Below are positions 61,200 to 64,000 of a stretch of 64,000 nt of DNA, one piece after another. The notes below the pieces were generated by a model that did not search any database, was not told where the DNA came from, and saw only the letters and a program-made list of their open reading frames with translations. Numbering within the stretch: position 1 is the stretch's first letter; every line of letters starts with the position of its first letter. This stretch comes from Cellulomonas sp. ES6 (GTDB lineage Bacteria > Actinomycetota > Actinomycetes > Actinomycetales > Cellulomonadaceae), in NCBI RefSeq assembly GCF_030053835.1, contig NZ_CP125655.1, positions 806,001 through 870,000 of the forward strand. Reading direction: 5' to 3'. Position numbers and translations under genes: made by a program.

Positions 61200-62204
61200 A
61201 TGAACCTCCGCCGATCGACGCTCCCGACCGCGGCGGCCGGGCTCCTGCTCCTGGTCGCCGCCTGCGGCGACCCGGGCTCGGGCGGCGGCAGCGCCGACCC
61301 CACCTCCGGCTCCGACGCGTCCGGCGCGGTCTGCGAGCCCGTCGCGGGCGACCAGCTCGTCGTGCTCGAGGACGACAAGGGCCTGCAGAACGCCGACAAC
61401 GTCATCCCGGCCGTGAACGCGGCGGCAGCCGAGGCGGACCCGGGCCTGGTCCCGCTGCTCGACACCGTCTCCGAGGCCCTCGACACCGACAAGCTCATCG
61501 CCCTCAACAAGGCCGTCGACATCGACCGGCAGACCTCCTCCGAGGCCGCCGCGCAGTTCGTCGAGGACGAGGGCCTGGCGGCCGACGACGACGCGGCGGG
61601 CGCCGGCAAGAGCGTCGTGGTCGGTGCCGCCAACTTCTCCGAGAGCGCGACGCTCGGCGAGATCTACGCCGCCGTGCTGCGGTCGGCCGGCTACACCGCC
61701 GAGGTGCAGACGATCGGGAACCGGGAGACCTACCTGCCGGCGCTCGAGAGCGGCCAGATCACGCTGACCCCGGAGTACGCCGCGACGCTCGCGGAGTTCC
61801 TCAACGCCTCGGCCAACGGCCCGGACGCCGAGCCGGTCGCGAGCGCCGACCCCGACGCGACCGTCGAGGCCCTGACCGCGCTGGGTGCGGACGCCGGTCT
61901 GACGTTCGGGGCGGTCTCCGCCGCCCAGGACCAGAACGCGTTCGCCGTGACGAGCGCGTTCGCCGACGAGCACGGCGTGACCACGCTGTCCGACCTGGCG
62001 ACGGCCTGCGGCGGCGGTCTCGTGCTCGCCGGGCCGGCCGAGTGCCCGGAGCGGCCGTTCTGCCAGCCGGGCCTGGAGGAGACGTATGGGCTGAGCTTCA
62101 GCGAGTTCCGCTCGTACGACTTCGGCCTCATCGGGGACGCCGTGCGTCAGGGCGAGGCGTCGATCGGCCTCGTCCTGTCCAGCGACGGCTCGCTCGCGAG
62201 CTGA
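61200..62204 (+). CDS. Glycine betaine/choline-type substrate-binding lipoprotein, circularly permuted
   Basis: A 334-residue lipoprotein: signal peptide and lipobox VAAC (Cys22). The domain order is unusual. Residues 51-126 (LVVLEDDKGLQNADNVIP, VSEALDTDKLIALNKAVD, AAAQFVEDEGLA) resemble the normal C-terminal end of OpuCC/OsmF proteins. Residues 138-334 begin with the normal N-terminal VVVGAANFSESATLGEIY and TLTPEYAATLAEFL and finish at GEASIGLVLSSDGSL. So the two segments are swapped, as in a circular permutation. AGAGGAA precedes the ATG. The substrate is probably a quaternary amine. Confidence 0.85.
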   Translation: MNLRRSTLPTAAAGLLLLVAACGDPGSGGGSADPTSGSDASGAVCEPVAGDQLVVLEDDKGLQNADNVIPAVNAAAAEADPGLVPLLDTVSEALDTDKLIALNKAVDIDRQTSSEAAAQFVEDEGLAADDDAAGAGKSVVVGAANFSESATLGEIYAAVLRSAGYTAEVQTIGNRETYLPALESGQITLTPEYAATLAEFLNASANGPDAEPVASADPDATVEALTALGADAGLTFGAVSAAQDQNAFAVTSAFADEHGVTTLSDLATACGGGLVLAGPAECPERPFCQPGLEETYGLSFSEFRSYDFGLIGDAVRQGEASIGLVLSSDGSLAS

Positions 62205-62260
62205 CCGCAGCGGGCGGGCGGCGGCGGGCACCGTGCCCGGCGTCGCCCGACCGCTCGCGA

Positions 62261-62301
62261 CCGACGGCCCGGCAGGAGGAGTCCTCCTGCCGGGCCGTCG
62301 G
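62261..62301. terminator. Bidirectional terminator between the binding-protein and flavoprotein genes
   Basis: Perfect 20-bp arms (62261-62280 with 62282-62301) separated by one base, including CCGACGGCCCGGCAGG. This is the longest perfect palindrome I found. It lies between convergent genes. Confidence 0.75.
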
Positions 62302-62324
62302 CGTGTCCAGCGCGGGTCGCCGGC

Positions 62325-63809
62325 TCAGAGACCGGCGGTCTCCAGCAGCCGCAGCCACAGCTCGCTGACGGTGGGGTACGCCGGGACCGCGTGCCAGAGC
62401 CGGTCGAGCGGCACCTCCCCCACGACGGCGATCGTCGCGGCGTGCAGCACCTCCGCCGCGTCGGGCCCGGTGAACGTGGCCCCCACGACGACACCGCGGT
62501 CCTCGTCGAGCACCAGGTGCGCGGTCCCGCTGTAGCCGTCGGCCGCGACGGAGGCGCCCGCCACCGAGCCGATCGGGTACGAGACGGCCCGGACGCGCAG
62601 ACCCGCGTCGCGCGCCTGCTGCTCGGTCCGCCCGACCCACGCCACCTCGGGGCGCGTGAACACCACCTGCGGCACCGCGGCGGCGTCCGCGCTGGCCCGG
62701 TAGCGCGTCCACGGCCCGGCGTCCCGCTCGGCGTCCGCGTGCCCGTCGGAGAACCGCGCGGCGACGACGTCACCCGCCACCCGCGCGTCGTACTTGCCCT
62801 GGTGGGTGGTGGCGGTGCGTCCCGTGACGTCCCCGACCGCGAACAGCCAGCCCCCCTCGACCCCGGTGACCTCCAGCGCGTCGTCGACGGCCAGCGGCGC
62901 GCCGGGCTCGAGCCCGAGGACGTCGAGCCCCAGGTCCGCCGTGCGCGGGCGGCGTCCGGTCGCGACCAGCAGCTCGTCGGCGTGCACCTCGTCCTCGCCC
63001 TGCGGGCCGGTGGTGGCGACGTGCACGCCGTCCTCGTCCCGGCGCACCGCCGTCACCGCCGTGCCGAGCCGCAGGTCGACGCCGAGGTCGCGGAGACCGG
63101 CCGCGACCTCGTCCGCCGCGAACGGCTCCGCGCCGGTGAGCACCCGGTCGCCGCGGACCAGCAGCGTCACGGCGGCCCCGAGGTCCCGGTACGCCACCGC
63201 CATCTCCACGCCCACCACGCCGCCCCCGAGGATCGCGAGCCGCTCGGGCACGTCCTGCACGGCCGTGGCCTCCCGCGACGTCCAGGGGGCGGACTCCGCC
63301 AGACCCGGGACGGGCGGGATCACCGGCTCGCTGCCGGTGGCGACGACGACGGCGTGCCGGGCGATCACCCGGACGGCCCCCTCCTCGCTCTCGACGAGCA
63401 GCTCCCGCGGACCGGTGAACCGCGCGGTGCCGCGCACCAGCGCGATGCCCGCGGAGTCCAGCCACTCGACCTGCCCGTGGTCGTCCCAGTGCGACGTGAA
63501 GACGTCGCGGCGGGCCAGCACCTGCGCCGGGTCGGGCGTGCCGGTCACGAGCTCCGCGGCGCCGGGCACCGCCCGCGCCGCCGCGAGGACGGCCCCGGGG
63601 CGCAGGAGCGCCTTCGACGGCATGCACGCCCAGTAGGAGCACTCGCCGCCGACGAGCTCGTGCTCGACGACCGCGACGGTCAGCCCGAGCCGACCGGCAC
63701 GGTCCGCGGCGTTCTCCCCGACCGCTCCGGCGCCGATGACGACCACGTCGTACGTGACGGTGGTGTCGCCGGCTCCTGCGGTCCCGGGGTCCTGGGGGCT
63801 CTCGGTCAT
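62325..63809 (-). CDS. Pyridine nucleotide-disulfide oxidoreductase (Lpd/MerA-like flavoprotein)
   Basis: A 494-residue class I flavoprotein. Seen: FAD motif VVVIGAGAVGENAA (residues 23-36), redox pair Cys57 and Cys62 in GGECSYWACMPSK, NAD motif LAILGGGVVGVEMA, and LFAVGDVTGRTATTH. In dihydrolipoamide dehydrogenase the C-terminus has a catalytic His-Pro-Thr; here it reads VPAYPTVSELW, with Tyr in place of His, so true lipoamide dehydrogenase activity is doubtful. GGAGCGAG lies upstream of the ATG. The last 190 bases (63810-64000) show no gene. Confidence 0.88.
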   Translation of the reverse strand: MTESPQDPGTAGAGDTTVTYDVVVIGAGAVGENAADRAGRLGLTVAVVEHELVGGECSYWACMPSKALLRPGAVLAAARAVPGAAELVTGTPDPAQVLARRDVFTSHWDDHGQVEWLDSAGIALVRGTARFTGPRELLVESEEGAVRVIARHAVVVATGSEPVIPPVPGLAESAPWTSREATAVQDVPERLAILGGGVVGVEMAVAYRDLGAAVTLLVRGDRVLTGAEPFAADEVAAGLRDLGVDLRLGTAVTAVRRDEDGVHVATTGPQGEDEVHADELLVATGRRPRTADLGLDVLGLEPGAPLAVDDALEVTGVEGGWLFAVGDVTGRTATTHQGKYDARVAGDVVAARFSDGHADAERDAGPWTRYRASADAAAVPQVVFTRPEVAWVGRTEQQARDAGLRVRAVSYPIGSVAGASVAADGYSGTAHLVLDEDRGVVVGATFTGPDAAEVLHAATIAVVGEVPLDRLWHAVPAYPTVSELWLRLLETAGL

Positions 63810-64000
63810 GTGCTCGCTCCGTTCCCTGGCGTGCGCGGTCGGGTCGCCCGCGACGCGGCAGGTGGCCGGCCCGCGGGTGCCGCCGCCGCGACGAGGCAGA
63901 GCGGGTCGCGGCGTGCGGACCCATCGTGGCCCGGTCCGCGCCGGTCGGCAGGTCGACCCGGGCCGGGCGCGTCGGCCGCCGATGGGGTGACGTGACGGTT

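Overview
The window is a gene-dense chromosomal segment of a very GC-rich actinobacterium. Third codon positions are almost all G or C, GTG starts are common, and many genes have only 6-7 bases between a -10 box and the start codon, i.e. look leaderless. An Lsr2-type silencer, an Rv2466c-type (mycothiol-linked) oxidoreductase, an Eis acetyltransferase, the orn/tRNA-His pair, EttA, a group II truncated haemoglobin and paired dynamin-like GTPases all fit Actinomycetota. Cellulomonas or another Micrococcales genus is my best guess, from gene content only. I see no prophage, insertion sequence, CRISPR array, rRNA or replication origin.

Layout. 91-7019: a sulfonate/nitrate-type ABC importer (ATPase, lipoprotein, permease) runs into an acetyl-CoA synthetase, an O-acetylhomoserine sulfhydrylase and a CoA-binding protein, the last three start codons each overlapping the previous stop; this looks like a sulfur-to-homocysteine unit. 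7106-12949: two TetR-controlled export loci, a DHA2 major facilitator and a two-gene ABC exporter. 12958-16360: an alkyltransferase-like repair protein with a SpoIIE-type phosphatase, an Eis acetyltransferase and ribose-5-phosphate isomerase B. 16510-28692: peptidases (M13, aminopeptidase N, prolyl oligopeptidase), an EamA exporter, an Rv2466c-like oxidoreductase, MalQ and a small P-loop kinase. 28763-35832: MscS channel, lone PTS IIB, truncated haemoglobin, two thioesterases, topoisomerase IB, an O-methyltransferase and an SDR/DUF2867 protein.

35948-45903: two tandem pairs of dynamin-like GTPases, all on the minus strand, flank ettA and an ssb paralogue. 46050-57353: two DUF2142 membrane-protein paralogues, each beside a tRNA gene (Arg-UCU, His-GUG). 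Between them lie an Lsr2-like protein, a GAF regulator/DUF779/aldehyde dehydrogenase cluster, a MarR-controlled reductase and orn. 57393-63809: an ATP-grasp enzyme, a complete glycine-betaine/choline-type importer whose binding protein appears circularly permuted, and a disulfide-type flavoprotein.

Most promising for follow-up: the permuted binding protein (61200-62204), the duplicated GTPase pairs with a probable frameshift in one member, the acs-metY-CoA-binding sulfur operon, a TetR palindrome placed exactly on its own leaderless start codon (9559-9574), one MarR palindrome inside a divergent promoter (53128-53143), and several families of intergenic repeats.
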